Assembly: GCA_938082915.1 (NCBI GenBank)
Contig: CALKCG010000151.1
Span: 1-15,013, forward strand
DNA: 15,013 nt
Source: an uncultured archaeon
GTDB taxonomy: Archaea; Thermoproteota; CALKCG01; B24
Direction: 5' to 3'
Part shown: positions 7,595-14,883 of the stretch, piece by piece
Layout: every line of letters starts with the position of its first letter
Position numbering within the stretch: the first letter of the stretch is position 1
Program-made: the position numbers and the translations under genes
The notes under the pieces: generated by a model
The model's input: the letters and a program-made list of their open reading frames with translations, nothing else
Databases searched by the model: none
What the model was told of the DNA's origin: nothing

Positions 7595-7964
7595 TTTTAT
7601 TATGTAAGTCTTCCTAATTATGTTGCGTCAGCCTTAAACGTCCGGTGTACACGGGAAAAGTTAAAACGCATCTATTCTGAAGGGATATGTCGGCTGAGGA
7701 GAGGCGGGAGTTGGCTTGAAAAGAAGAAGTCCAGAGCCATACACTATGACAAGGGGACGAAGGACAACCATCATAACATAGTGTAACTGCGGGGCTGAAA
7801 TCTACTTATCCACATAGGCATCTATACCTCGTATACCGTCCTAAAAAAGGAAAAGATGGGAGCTCCGCGGGGATTGTTCTGGAGAAACCTCTATAAAGGG
7901 TTCGTAACAAGTACTTTAGTGTACTGTTAGACGTGTCCAATTTCGGTAGTTAAAGGGGTGGAAG
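7595..7964. other. About 370 bp intergenic region between divergent genes
   Basis: No intact gene recognised. A ten-codon frame at 7687-7719 begins MSAEERRELA and resembles only superficially the transporter N-terminus (MSEE). A 40-codon open run at about 7775-7892 has no recognisable product. CTATAAAG at 7891-7898 is a TATA-like box that could serve the plus-strand gene at 7965 with a leader of about 45 nt, where AGGGGTGG is a Shine-Dalgarno candidate. Confidence 0.4.
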
Positions 7965-8678
7965 TTGTTGGTGTTTAAAAAACGTAAAGGGCGTAAAAAG
8001 AAGATTTCTTCAACAACCCCGTTCCTAGTTCAACTTTTCAAAGACTATATTAAAGACTGGAAAGACTATCAAGGTTTTGTCGTCTGTACCCCTAAGAAAA
8101 TGCTCGGTTATACTAGGCTCTTAATATCATCTAGAACCGTAGGCTTCTTCGATAGAATATGGATTGTATCCGGGGTTTTAGAGTATGCTGGTAAGGAATC
8201 CATGGGTAGTTTTGAAGCTGAATTATACCGGAAGCTTAAACCTTTAGAATGCAACATCGTCCGTAGAGGCTTTATACGTAAAACCTGGTACTTCAAGACA
8301 TCACCCTACTTAGAGAAGATCAAAAGCTTAATCCCTGAGTTTGAAATATCAAATAGACTTGCGGATCGACTTAACAACTCTACTGAGGTAATGGGCTTAA
8401 TTAGATCGGTGAAACCGGATAAGTTTTCAATTTCACTGCTCTCACTTCCAATAGAATACCAACCTTTTGCGAGGGATGAAGACGCCGCTGTGAAAGGTAT
8501 GGTTGAATTCTACAAGTCTCCTGAAAGCATAACGTGGGTCGTCACGTTAGAGGGTATGTTCAATAGATGGATTGGAATAGAGAAGAAGGGGCATGAAGTT
8601 ATGGATCTGATGAGGAGGGTATGTAAGATTATACTCGAAGAGACAGAATTCATACGTAAAAACTTAACGACATCTTGA
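7965..8678 (+). CDS. Conserved-looking archaeal protein of unknown function
   Basis: 237 residues, not recognised. It is soluble in appearance, with no signal peptide or membrane helix. The N-terminus is strongly basic (FKKRKGRKKK at about 4-13), which would suit nucleic-acid or membrane-surface contact. The rest is a mixed alpha/beta sequence of ordinary composition with a helix-rich C-terminal third ending EETEFIRKNLTTS. The start is the first of three possible codons in a row (TTG 7965, TTG 7968, GTG 7971) behind GGGGTGG; which is used cannot be decided. It stands alone between the transporter operon and a PA14 gene. Its length, codon use and an in-frame body without interruptions make it a likely real gene, but no function is proposed. 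Confidence 0.6.
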   Translation: MLVFKKRKGRKKKISSTTPFLVQLFKDYIKDWKDYQGFVVCTPKKMLGYTRLLISSRTVGFFDRIWIVSGVLEYAGKESMGSFEAELYRKLKPLECNIVRRGFIRKTWYFKTSPYLEKIKSLIPEFEISNRLADRLNNSTEVMGLIRSVKPDKFSISLLSLPIEYQPFARDEDAAVKGMVEFYKSPESITWVVTLEGMFNRWIGIEKKGHEVMDLMRRVCKIILEETEFIRKNLTTS

Positions 8679-8809
8679 TCATCGGATTTATTCCTCCAAC
8701 CCGTTGGCTATAGCCAAATGCTTGAGAGGCTATTACAATATTGGAAGCCCACTCATAGAGAAGTTAAATGGGAAAATGTAAAAAGCTTCATAGGATTTGT
8801 TACATTAAA

Positions 8810-8817
8810 TTTAAATA
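8810..8817 (+). promoter_or_regulatory. TATA-like box for the PA14 gene at 8843
   Basis: TTTAAATA centred near 8813.5 predicts transcription start at about 8840, three bases before the ATG at 8843, so the message should be essentially leaderless. Confidence 0.5.
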
Positions 8818-8842
8818 TGGCATCGTTCAAATCTACTTTTGA

Positions 8843-9430
8843 ATGCGTAAATCCATTTTAATACCCGGATTAGTTTTAATAGCTTTAGGCGCTGTAATCA
8901 TCAGCTATGGACTTCAACTCAGTCAACAATGGGATATAGAAGCTGGTGAATGGCAAGTCACTTGGTACTCTATGCAGAATACTTATGGAGTTTGGGGCGA
9001 TGTGATAGCAACCGGTAGATTTCCAAAGACCTTCAGCTACGACCCCCTCGAATACTCCTACAGGGAAGAGCCCATAGGGTTTAAAGCTCTCTTAGAAGTA
9101 AATGTTCCAAGAGATATGATGGTTCAATTCACCATAGGGGGAGACGACGGTGATATAACGCTTTTCCTAGATGGTGATATATTGTTAAATCTTCCATGCC
9201 CAGATCCAAATGTTCAACGATCCATCGAAGCGTACTTATCAGCTGGAAGACATATTCTTGAAATCGAATACTACCAGGTTTTAGTGGAAGATGACGCTGC
9301 CGCATTATTCAATATGACCATACCAAGACAGCAAGAAGTTATGGGTATAGCGATAGGAGGAGGGGTATTAGTATTCATAGGGATAATTCTAGCACTATTA
9401 GGGTTCCTAATGAAACCCAGGAAAATGTAG
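8843..9430 (+). CDS. Two-helix PA14-domain membrane protein, divergent copy
   Basis: 195 residues. The N-terminal helix (about 5-22, ILIPGLVLIALGAVIISYG), the segment EWQVTWYSM at 36-44, IGFKALLEVNVPRDM at 78-92 and the core GGDDGDITLFLDGDI at 99-113 align with the PA14 proteins at 4892-5527 and 9465-10091. The C-terminal helix spans about 168-190 and ends in a basic tail. The two Asp of the core are kept, but the following IDxW element, present in the other three copies, is replaced by a Pro/Cys segment (NLPCPDP at 116-122), so its binding site is altered. It has its own promoter and runs convergently toward the next PA14 gene, with 34 bp between the ends. Same inferred role as the other copies, possibly with a different ligand. 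Confidence 0.78.
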   Translation: MRKSILIPGLVLIALGAVIISYGLQLSQQWDIEAGEWQVTWYSMQNTYGVWGDVIATGRFPKTFSYDPLEYSYREEPIGFKALLEVNVPRDMMVQFTIGGDDGDITLFLDGDILLNLPCPDPNVQRSIEAYLSAGRHILEIEYYQVLVEDDAAALFNMTIPRQQEVMGIAIGGGVLVFIGIILALLGFLMKPRKM

Positions 9431-9464
9431 CTTAAATATAGATAATTCAAGGCCGTAGAAAGAC

Positions 9465-10091
9465 TTAGTGAAGGTGTTTTCTTACTTTTCCCTTCCGAAG
9501 TCTAGAAGTTATAATCATGGTAAGTCCAACGATGATGATAACTCCGCCTATTATTCTGCCATACCAAGACTCGCCGAAAGTAACCTTCTCATCCATTTTA
9601 AAACTCAGCACAGCAGCTCCGTGCCATTCAAACCACCATATTTCCAGCGTATGAACCCCGCTCTCTAAATCGACTGTTTTCGATCTCGGCTCATAGCCGT
9701 GAAGCCCCCAATTGTCTATTGCAAGTTCTTCATCTATAAAAAGAGCACTACCGTCATCGCTACCTAATTCAAAACGGATCCTTCCACTATTGGGAACGTG
9801 TATCTTTGTCTTAGCCATAAGACCTATTTCGTCTTGGGAGCCTGTGTATATTGCAAAGTCTGGGTCGCTCATAATGAAGTCGAAGCTAGCTGGGAGGATG
9901 GACTCATTTACGGGGATTCCAACATTACTAAGAGGCGATATCTCCGTAGGAACTGAAAACACCCTGAACCAAGTGATTTCCCATGTCTCCATTTCTATAG
10001 GTGCCTCCGAATAACCAATCGGTAATCCGACCATTAAAACTACAATTCCAATCACTAAGACTATAATACCAACTAGAGGCATTTTTCTCAA
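9465..10091 (-). CDS. Two-helix PA14-domain membrane protein
   Basis: 208 residues from a TTG at 10091. Residues about 5-25 form the anchor (LVGIIVLVIGIVVLMVG), followed by TWEITWFRV at 36-44, VPNSGRIRFELG, the core GSDDGSALFIDEELAIDNW at 110-128, EIWWFEWHG at about 150-158 and a C-terminal helix at about 179-196 with a very basic tail. This is the closest relative in architecture to the copy at 4892-5527. An upstream ATG at 10151 is in frame, but the TATA-like ATATAA at 10124-10129 lies inside that extension and points to transcription start near 10100, and the paralogues begin with two to four residues before the helix; TTG 10091 or ATG 10082 is therefore preferred. It follows the transglutaminase-like gene by about 70 bp in the same direction. 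Confidence 0.8.
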   Translation of the reverse strand: MRKMPLVGIIVLVIGIVVLMVGLPIGYSEAPIEMETWEITWFRVFSVPTEISPLSNVGIPVNESILPASFDFIMSDPDFAIYTGSQDEIGLMAKTKIHVPNSGRIRFELGSDDGSALFIDEELAIDNWGLHGYEPRSKTVDLESGVHTLEIWWFEWHGAAVLSFKMDEKVTFGESWYGRIIGGVIIIVGLTMIITSRLRKGKVRKHLH

Positions 10092-10123
10092 ACAACCACC
10101 TGGAGAAACTTTGTAGGAAAGAG

Positions 10124-10129
10124 TTATAT
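10124..10129 (-). promoter_or_regulatory. TATA-like box for the PA14 gene ending at 9465
   Basis: ATATAA on the minus strand predicts transcription start near 10100, which supports the TTG at 10091 and argues against the upstream ATG at 10151. Confidence 0.45.
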
Positions 10130-10161
10130 GTCTTATTCTAAATTGGAGCATGCATTCTCAT

Positions 10162-10842
10162 TCAATATAGTTCTGGATAGTATCCGGGTAGAAAACCGAA
10201 TACCCCCTCATCATTAAACCATAGCGTACCAGCGTCTGGATACTGTATCCACTTAATAGTTCCCGTTGTAGGATCCAATTGCCACCACGTCTGCTCAGAA
10301 TGGTCATACCAAACTACCCAAGCGTGAAGTATGAACATTCCGGGTTCGATTTCTATGGGGCCGAGTCTAACGTACACTTCATCTTCTTCAGAACGGAATT
10401 CAAACGTATGAAATTTTATCAGAGATGCGAGCAGAATCGCTAGGTCTTCGCAATCTCCGTAGAACCCCTCCGTATCGTTAACTGTTTTCAATGTTAGAGT
10501 TGCCTCCGGGGTTGCCCAAGCCTCTAGACATCCGTAAGAGAACATGTCATAGCAATAAACGATGTTTTCATGGACCCAGCTTAAAGCCTCGCGTACAGTT
10601 GAGAAATTCAACTCACCAACATCTGTCTCATTCCACCGAATCTTATGTATGAATTCATCAGCTTTATCATCTTTATGAGACTTCGGAGTACCCTCAGTTA
10701 AAGCATAGTTGATTGAAATCCTACATTTATATACTAAAATGTCTTGATGACACTTGCTCTTTAAAACCCCCCTCAAAACTACGTGTACGCTCGCAACTAT
10801 AACCAGAATTGCTACTAATATTTTTAATGAATTCTTCCGCAT
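10162..10842 (-). CDS. Extracytoplasmic transglutaminase-like cysteine protein
   Basis: 226 residues. Residues about 7-23 form a signal anchor (KILVAILVIVASVHVVL). The soluble part carries a transglutaminase-like papain-fold triad: Cys131 in FYGDCEDLAILLASLI, His173 in FILHAWVVWYD, and Asp190 in WWQLDPTTGTI. Such domains act as proteases or peptide/amide-processing enzymes; the substrate is not predictable. The region before the Cys (STVREALSWVHENI, then TPEATLTLKT) is also typical of the fold. The start is supported by a TATA-like TTTATTAT at 10864-10871, exactly 26 bp upstream of the ATG at 10842. It precedes a PA14 gene in the same orientation; joint work at the cell surface is possible but not shown. 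All three catalytic residues are intact. Confidence 0.82.
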   Translation of the reverse strand: MRKNSLKILVAILVIVASVHVVLRGVLKSKCHQDILVYKCRISINYALTEGTPKSHKDDKADEFIHKIRWNETDVGELNFSTVREALSWVHENIVYCYDMFSYGCLEAWATPEATLTLKTVNDTEGFYGDCEDLAILLASLIKFHTFEFRSEEDEVYVRLGPIEIEPGMFILHAWVVWYDHSEQTWWQLDPTTGTIKWIQYPDAGTLWFNDEGVFGFLPGYYPELY

Positions 10843-10863
10843 GGCGGTACACTATGAATTTAC

Positions 10864-10871
10864 ATAATAAA
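10864..10871 (-). promoter_or_regulatory. TATA-like box for the transglutaminase-like gene
   Basis: TTTATTAT centred near 10867.5 places transcription start at the ATG at 10842, a textbook leaderless archaeal arrangement. Confidence 0.55.
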
Positions 10872-11105
10872 CTGATTTTTAAAATTGATGTAAATTCGAC
10901 TGAGCAATCACGTACTGCAACCATTACACGATTTGCATAGCCTGGTATTAGCCTTCTTAGCATCAATTACGTATTTACTAGCACATTTAATCTTGTGGCT
11001 TGGCTGAAAGCGTAAATCATCGATGGAAGTCTGAGGAGCCTTCACGTCAGACCTTGAAGGGAGGGGTATCTGCATCCTTAGTTTTAGGCTAAACTACGAC
11101 GCTAG
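10872..11105. other. Intergenic region with a small hairpin
   Basis: No gene recognised. CCTTCA (11039-11044) and TGAAGG (11055-11060) can pair around a 10-nt loop and are followed by GAGGGG, somewhat like the terminal hairpin of IS605-type right ends, but the match is weak. A short hydrophobic open run (about 10950-11007) ends in a stop and is not assigned. Confidence 0.3.
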
Positions 11106-11112
11106 ATATATA
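11106..11112 (+). promoter_or_regulatory. TATA-like box before the transporter pseudogene
   Basis: ATATATA centred at 11109 predicts transcription start near 11135, just before the GTG at 11138 and the ATG at 11144. The promoter of the dead gene thus appears to survive. Confidence 0.4.
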
Positions 11113-11137
11113 GGCGGAAATTAAGCTATATTTCGAG

Positions 11138-11583
11138 GTGTGGATGTCGGGTGAACGTGCAGAAGAGTTGAAAATAACTATACAAACACTGACGTGGGCT
11201 GTTCCATCACCGCGTCCGATGGTGGAGATTGCTCCATGGGCGTTAGGCGGGTCCATCTTCATGGTTGTTATGAATTTCCCTCACGTAAGATTCCTGTGGA
11301 CGCCAGACCCAGTCATATGGTCGCTTAGGATTGGACAGGTGGTCTCCACGGAACATGGATGGCGACACTTATCTGCAGTATTGTAAAGTGGTTCATTACT
11401 TAGGATTCGAGGGGCAAGCTTTACGAGTAAAAAGCAGTACCATTCACTAGAGGCTTCATACTCGGAGCCGTTTTAAACGCACTAATAGCCGGAATAGGAG
11501 CATTTATAGTGTACCGACCAATGCAGAACCTTATAGAGCAGCTCCAACATCCCCATTTTTTCTCACATAAATCATCCGCATGA
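11138..11583 (+). pseudogene. Decayed second copy of the DUF6784-type transporter, C-terminal domain
   Basis: The first frame (GTG 11138 or ATG 11144) encodes MSGERAEELKITIQTLTWAV and then APWALGGSIFMVVMN and VRFLWTPDPVIW, matching the RMRFVWWPIHPVGF region of the intact transporter. Near 11350-11365 the match shifts to another frame: GTWMATLICSIVKWFIT against GTWTAFLAAWIAKWLTL. It then meets a TAG at 11401, continues collinearly as DSRGKLYE against IGGSKLYE, meets a TAA at 11428, and continues as VPFTRGFILGAVLNALIAGI to a TGA at 11581. So there is at least one frameshift plus two nonsense codons. The N-terminal 20 codons look like a transporter start joined directly to the C-terminal domain, which would mean some 540 internal codons were deleted. 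Comparison was with the protein at 5539-7554, by eye. Confidence 0.75.
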
Positions 11584-11920
11584 TGTGGGGAACAACTATA
11601 AATTATAGAGTTAAGTCAACGTTTCTTGACAAATCCATATTTACGCGTATTCTAGTGAATGGTAAGATATACATAAATATCTGTTTGTCGCGATTCCAAC
11701 ATTTTCGATAGGTCCTCTGCGGAATTCTTCAAATTCTCCAACATCGTTCCTCCGCAATTTTTCAGAGTAAATTAATCTAAGCGGTTCGCCCTCTTCACAT
11801 AAACATAACTCCATTGAAAATGTCGACTGATAGCGTGTTTACTTGAAATACGATAAGAAAGCTTAAAGCTCTGAGGTGGGTCTTCGATGAATTTAAGTAT
11901 CGAGTTTCGGTTTAAAGTTT
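11584..11920. other. Gene-poor stretch with one candidate small ORF
   Basis: No family recognised. The only suggestive item is a 30-residue minus-strand frame at 11744-11652, preceded by GCGGAGGAACG; it is listed separately. The rest has no open frame of interest. Confidence 0.35.
11652..11744 (-). CDS. Candidate small ORF, 30 residues, unknown
   Basis: The frame begins ATGTTGGAG and encodes MLENLKNSAEDLSKMLES followed by a short beta-like tail. A near-perfect Shine-Dalgarno GGAGG lies four bases upstream of the ATG, and a TATA-like TTAATTTA lies at 11768-11775. The first half would form an amphipathic helix. It may be a real microprotein or the start of a truncated gene; the evidence is only the start-site context. 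Confidence 0.25.
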   Translation of the reverse strand: MLENLKNSAEDLSKMLESRQTDIYVYLTIH

Positions 11921-12087
11921 GAGCGAGTCGCTCGAATATAGTTGAAATGGGACGTGGTCCCAGCAGGCGGGAGTACAACTATGTGCTCTATCTAAGGGCT
12001 CCCTCGACAAAGCCTAGAACTCGATATGATGAAAGGCTCAGCCTCGAAAAACCGAGAATCTCCCGACTTTAGCCGTGGGGATGTCGA
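11921..12087 (+). mobile_element. Probable decayed IS605/TnpB-type right end (omega-RNA-like)
   Basis: The stretch TCCCGACTTTAGCCGTGGGG followed by ATGTCGAC (12061-12087) closely resembles the conserved 3' end of archaeal IS605-family elements, where a hairpin of the type CCCACGACTTTAGTCGTGGG precedes GATGTC. Here the left arm lacks two bases, so the hairpin is imperfect. Upstream are further hairpins: GAGCGAgTCGCTC (11921-11933), GGGACgtgGTCCC (11949-11961) and CTCGaaaaacCGAG (12043-12056). The plus-strand frame ending at the TAG at 12070 (tail LEKPRISRL) could be the last codons of a TnpB. No transposase body remains. Recognition is from sequence memory of such ends. Confidence 0.45.
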
Positions 12088-12126
12088 CTGAATGGTAAAG
12101 GTTAAGTTCTTTCAAGCAATATCTTA

Positions 12127-13275
12127 GTGGAAGGTGTCGGCTTGTCTAACGTTTTCATGGTTGATGCGAGATCTAGGAGTAGCGAGGAAAGTCTTATTAG
12201 AAAACTTGAACTGCTTATGGATAAAGCGGGTCTCCCACATCTTATAAATCCTGGTGATAGAGTTGCTGTTAAAACGCACATGGGTGCGCCTTTGACTACA
12301 CGCTATTTAAGGTCTTTCTACGTAAGAACGGCAGTCGATTATGTTAAGAAACTGGGGGCTGAACCTACGGTTGTTGAAACAACTGGGTTGGGTTTATTAG
12401 ATCCTAGGGGTACGGCTAAAAAATACCTTGAAGTAGCTTTAATGCACGGTTTCTCTGAGGAGACATTGGGTGCTGAAATACTTATAATGGATGGTGAGCT
12501 TGGGTTGGACTGCGTTAAGGTTGAAGTTGATGGGTTTAGACTTAAGGAAATATCGATACCTGAAACTCTTCTGAACTTTGACTTCATATTGAACTTGACG
12601 CATTTTAAAGGACATGAAATGACCGTTTTCAGCGGAGCAATTAAAAACATTGGAGTAGGCTGTGTAGGTAAAGAAACAAAATACTTTATCCACTATTTAA
12701 ATAAGCCATCTGTCGACATCACACTATGCAATGGATGCGGTGAATGCGTTAAAACCTGCCCTGTAAAAGCCATACACATGGTCAACGGTAAAGCCGTATT
12801 GAATCAAGACGTATGCTATGGATGTAAAGCATGCCAGATCACATGCCCAGTTAAAGCTTTAAAATCTACGAGGATTATAGACCCATTTGAGATCCAGCTT
12901 AGAGTATTAGATGCAACCTACGGGATTCTTAAAACCATAGGTTTCAACAAGATTCTAAATGTGAATTTTCTACTGGAAGTCGACTGGAGGTGCGACTGTG
13001 AACATCAACAACTCGGCTGGTCTGATCTACCAATTGTCCCAGACATAGGAATTCTCGCTTCGAAAAATATCGTTGCTGTAGATAAGGCGTCCATAGACCT
13101 CGTGAACGCAGCTCCAGCCATACCCGGGTCACAAGCGTATGAGGTTGGAGCTATAAACCCAGGCTCAGATAAGTTTAAAATGCTTTACCCTAAAGCAGAT
13201 TGGATGTTTATGCTTAAGAATGCTGAAAAAATTGGTCTGGGGTCTATGAACTATACGCTTATTAAAATCCGTTAG
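12127..13275 (+). CDS. DUF362-family protein with two [4Fe-4S] ferredoxin motifs
   Basis: 382 residues. An N-terminal DUF362 part (VAVKTHMGAPLTTRYLR at about 46-62, THFKGHEMTVFSGAIKNIG at about 158-176) is interrupted by a ferredoxin insert with two clusters: Cys201, 204, 207 and 211 (CNGCGECVKTCP) and Cys230, 233, 236 and 240 (CYGCKACQITCP). The DUF362 fold then resumes to the end. All eight ligands are present, so two [4Fe-4S] clusters and an electron-transfer or redox role in the cytoplasm are expected; the reaction is not established for the family. The GTG at 12127 is the longest start; a TTG at 12142 with GGAAGGTG just upstream is at least as good and would begin LSNVFMVDAR, closer to the family's usual N-terminus. 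The PUA gene follows 11 bp later. Confidence 0.88.
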   Translation: MEGVGLSNVFMVDARSRSSEESLIRKLELLMDKAGLPHLINPGDRVAVKTHMGAPLTTRYLRSFYVRTAVDYVKKLGAEPTVVETTGLGLLDPRGTAKKYLEVALMHGFSEETLGAEILIMDGELGLDCVKVEVDGFRLKEISIPETLLNFDFILNLTHFKGHEMTVFSGAIKNIGVGCVGKETKYFIHYLNKPSVDITLCNGCGECVKTCPVKAIHMVNGKAVLNQDVCYGCKACQITCPVKALKSTRIIDPFEIQLRVLDATYGILKTIGFNKILNVNFLLEVDWRCDCEHQQLGWSDLPIVPDIGILASKNIVAVDKASIDLVNAAPAIPGSQAYEVGAINPGSDKFKMLYPKADWMFMLKNAEKIGLGSMNYTLIKIR

Positions 13276-13286
13276 AAGGTGTTTAA

Positions 13287-13784
13287 ATGTCGAAAATGCA
13301 TAAATATAGATTGAGCATCAGAGAAATTAGAAAACTTACACAGCTTATTAAACAATTCTTCGGCGTAGATTTTGACCGGAAAGCCTCATGGGAGGCTGTG
13401 AAGATCGATAGAGAACGAGAAATATACATAGTAAATGGCTTACCTGCGTTTATACGTATCGGTGAGGAATTATACCCAACCGTGGTATGCGTAGAGAGGA
13501 GGATGACTCTACTCCCCAAAGTCATTGTAGACATGGGTGCAGTCCCATATATAGTCAATGGTGCTGATGTAATGATGCCTGGCGTAGTTAGGATTGAGGG
13601 CTCATTCAAAGGTGGTTGTATAGTGGCTGTTTCCGATGAAAAATATGGAAGAATTCTAGCAGTAGCACGTAGCTTAATATCTTCCGATGTAGCTTCTGAA
13701 ATATCTACTGGTAGAGGTTTTAAAAATATCCATCACGTTGGAGACGTTTTCTGGAAAATCATGAAAAATCTCGGACTCGTATAG
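13287..13784 (+). CDS. PUA-domain RNA-binding protein, archaeal MCT-1/Tma20-like
   Basis: 165 residues. The N-terminal half (1-75) is a pre-PUA domain, and the C-terminal half (about 76-155) is a PUA domain: PKVIVDMGAVPYIVNGADVM, then MPGVVRIEGSFKGG, then CIVAVSDEKYGRILAVARS. This arrangement and length match archaeal relatives of eukaryotic MCT-1/Tma20, which act with eIF2D- or DENR-type partners in ribosome recycling and re-initiation. The archaeal protein is presumed to bind RNA in a translation context, though this has not been defined precisely. The ATG at 13287 lies 11 bp after the DUF362 stop with AAGGTG upstream, so the two form an operon. Convergent with speE. Confidence 0.85.
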   Translation: MSKMHKYRLSIREIRKLTQLIKQFFGVDFDRKASWEAVKIDREREIYIVNGLPAFIRIGEELYPTVVCVERRMTLLPKVIVDMGAVPYIVNGADVMMPGVVRIEGSFKGGCIVAVSDEKYGRILAVARSLISSDVASEISTGRGFKNIHHVGDVFWKIMKNLGLV

Positions 13785-13906
13785 CGTAAAACATAAATTA
13801 CCCGGTCATCTTGGTTTGATAAACCTAAACGTGTGTGAAATACAAGATTTATCTTAGTGAAAACGTACCATTTCTTCTAAGCACGGCAGGAATTAGGAAG
13901 GAAAGT

Positions 13907-14821
13907 TTAAACAAACTCGTAAATTGGATTCGAATCTGTCGATATTCTTCCACCATCTAGGAGACCCTTAGGGAGTGTAAAAAGCCTCTTTTTAATTCTA
14001 GGCTCATAAAACTTGAGGTTTACTCCCCTTTTCTTTATACGTTTGTCTTCCTCTTCCTCGCTTAAATCAAGCGGGTTGAAATGTTTAGAGCCTAAAACAA
14101 TTCCCCACTCCGCGTCAAAAGACTTTATAAACGTAGTATAGGCTACGGTTATGGGGAAAACTTGTTTAACCGTCTTGTAAATCGATTGGAAGCACTCACT
14201 AGCAGATCTAACATTCTCAGCCTGAATGGCTGCTATCCCATCTTCACTTAAAATTCTAAACACCTCACCGTAAAACTCAACAGTATACAGGTATATGGAT
14301 GGTCCGCCTTTTAATGGGTCTGTAAGGTCGCATATGACTACGTCAAATTTACCGCTTTCACAGTTTTCAACAAATTTCCTTCCATCGTCGAAAACCAATT
14401 TTACTCTAGGGTCGTTAAAGGAACCTTGATGGAGCTCTGGAAAGTATCGTTTAACGATCTCTATGAGTTCTTGGTCTATGTCAACCATGACAACTTCTTC
14501 AACCGTATTATGCTTTAAAACCTCTCTCATAGTGGCGCCTTCGCCACCACCTATAACTAGTACTCTCCTGGGGCTTGGATGGGTTAACATGGCTGGTTGA
14601 ACAAGAACTTCATGGTAAACATGTTCATCTCTAAGTGAAGACTGGATCTTTCCATCTAGAATCAACGCTTTGCCGAGCTCTGAAAGCTCTAAGATGTAAA
14701 CCTCTTGGTATTTGGTTGAACCCACATAGTGTACATTGAGTATACCGTACATGTGTGCACTTCCAGGCGCCTGCATCTCTACAAACCAGTTCGACAATGT
14801 TTGCTTAGTTCTATCCCCCAC
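13907..14821 (-). CDS. speE: Polyamine aminopropyltransferase (spermidine-synthase family)
   Basis: 304 residues, normal length. The N-terminal beta domain includes ILDGKIQSSLRDEHVYHE (54-71). The methyltransferase-like domain has the decarboxylated-SAM loop VLVIGGGEGATMREVLKH (87-104), the ribose-binding acid in MVDIDQE (112-118), DDG at 145-147 and the catalytic segment CDLTDPLKGGPSIYLYTVEF (164-183). It transfers the aminopropyl group of decarboxylated SAM to a diamine; in archaea the acceptor may be putrescine, agmatine or a longer polyamine, and the sequence alone does not decide. The start is a GTG at 14821 with GAGGGG about 10 bases upstream. It lies 62 bp behind the TFB gene in the same direction and may be co-transcribed with it. 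Confidence 0.93.
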   Translation of the reverse strand: MGDRTKQTLSNWFVEMQAPGSAHMYGILNVHYVGSTKYQEVYILELSELGKALILDGKIQSSLRDEHVYHEVLVQPAMLTHPSPRRVLVIGGGEGATMREVLKHNTVEEVVMVDIDQELIEIVKRYFPELHQGSFNDPRVKLVFDDGRKFVENCESGKFDVVICDLTDPLKGGPSIYLYTVEFYGEVFRILSEDGIAAIQAENVRSASECFQSIYKTVKQVFPITVAYTTFIKSFDAEWGIVLGSKHFNPLDLSEEEEDKRIKKRGVNLKFYEPRIKKRLFTLPKGLLDGGRISTDSNPIYEFV

Positions 14822-14883
14822 TTTCTCAACCCCTCGGTTTTAACATTCCTCTTTTGAGCTCTATTACTTGAACCCTCTTAGGC

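Noticed and set aside
7687..7719. Ten-codon frame MSAEERRELA resembling the transporter N-terminus
   Set aside because: Too short and without any downstream membrane segment; similarity is limited to the first residues.
12027..12092. Possible C/D-box small RNA (ATGATGA followed by CTGA)
   Set aside because: The boxes are about 60 bases apart with no internal D' and C' boxes; the segment is better explained as an IS605-type end.
11655..12100. TGAATGGTAA occurring at about 11656 and again at about 12089
   Set aside because: A 10-base direct repeat flanking the IS605-like remnant, but IS605 elements do not make target duplications and such a short repeat can be chance.
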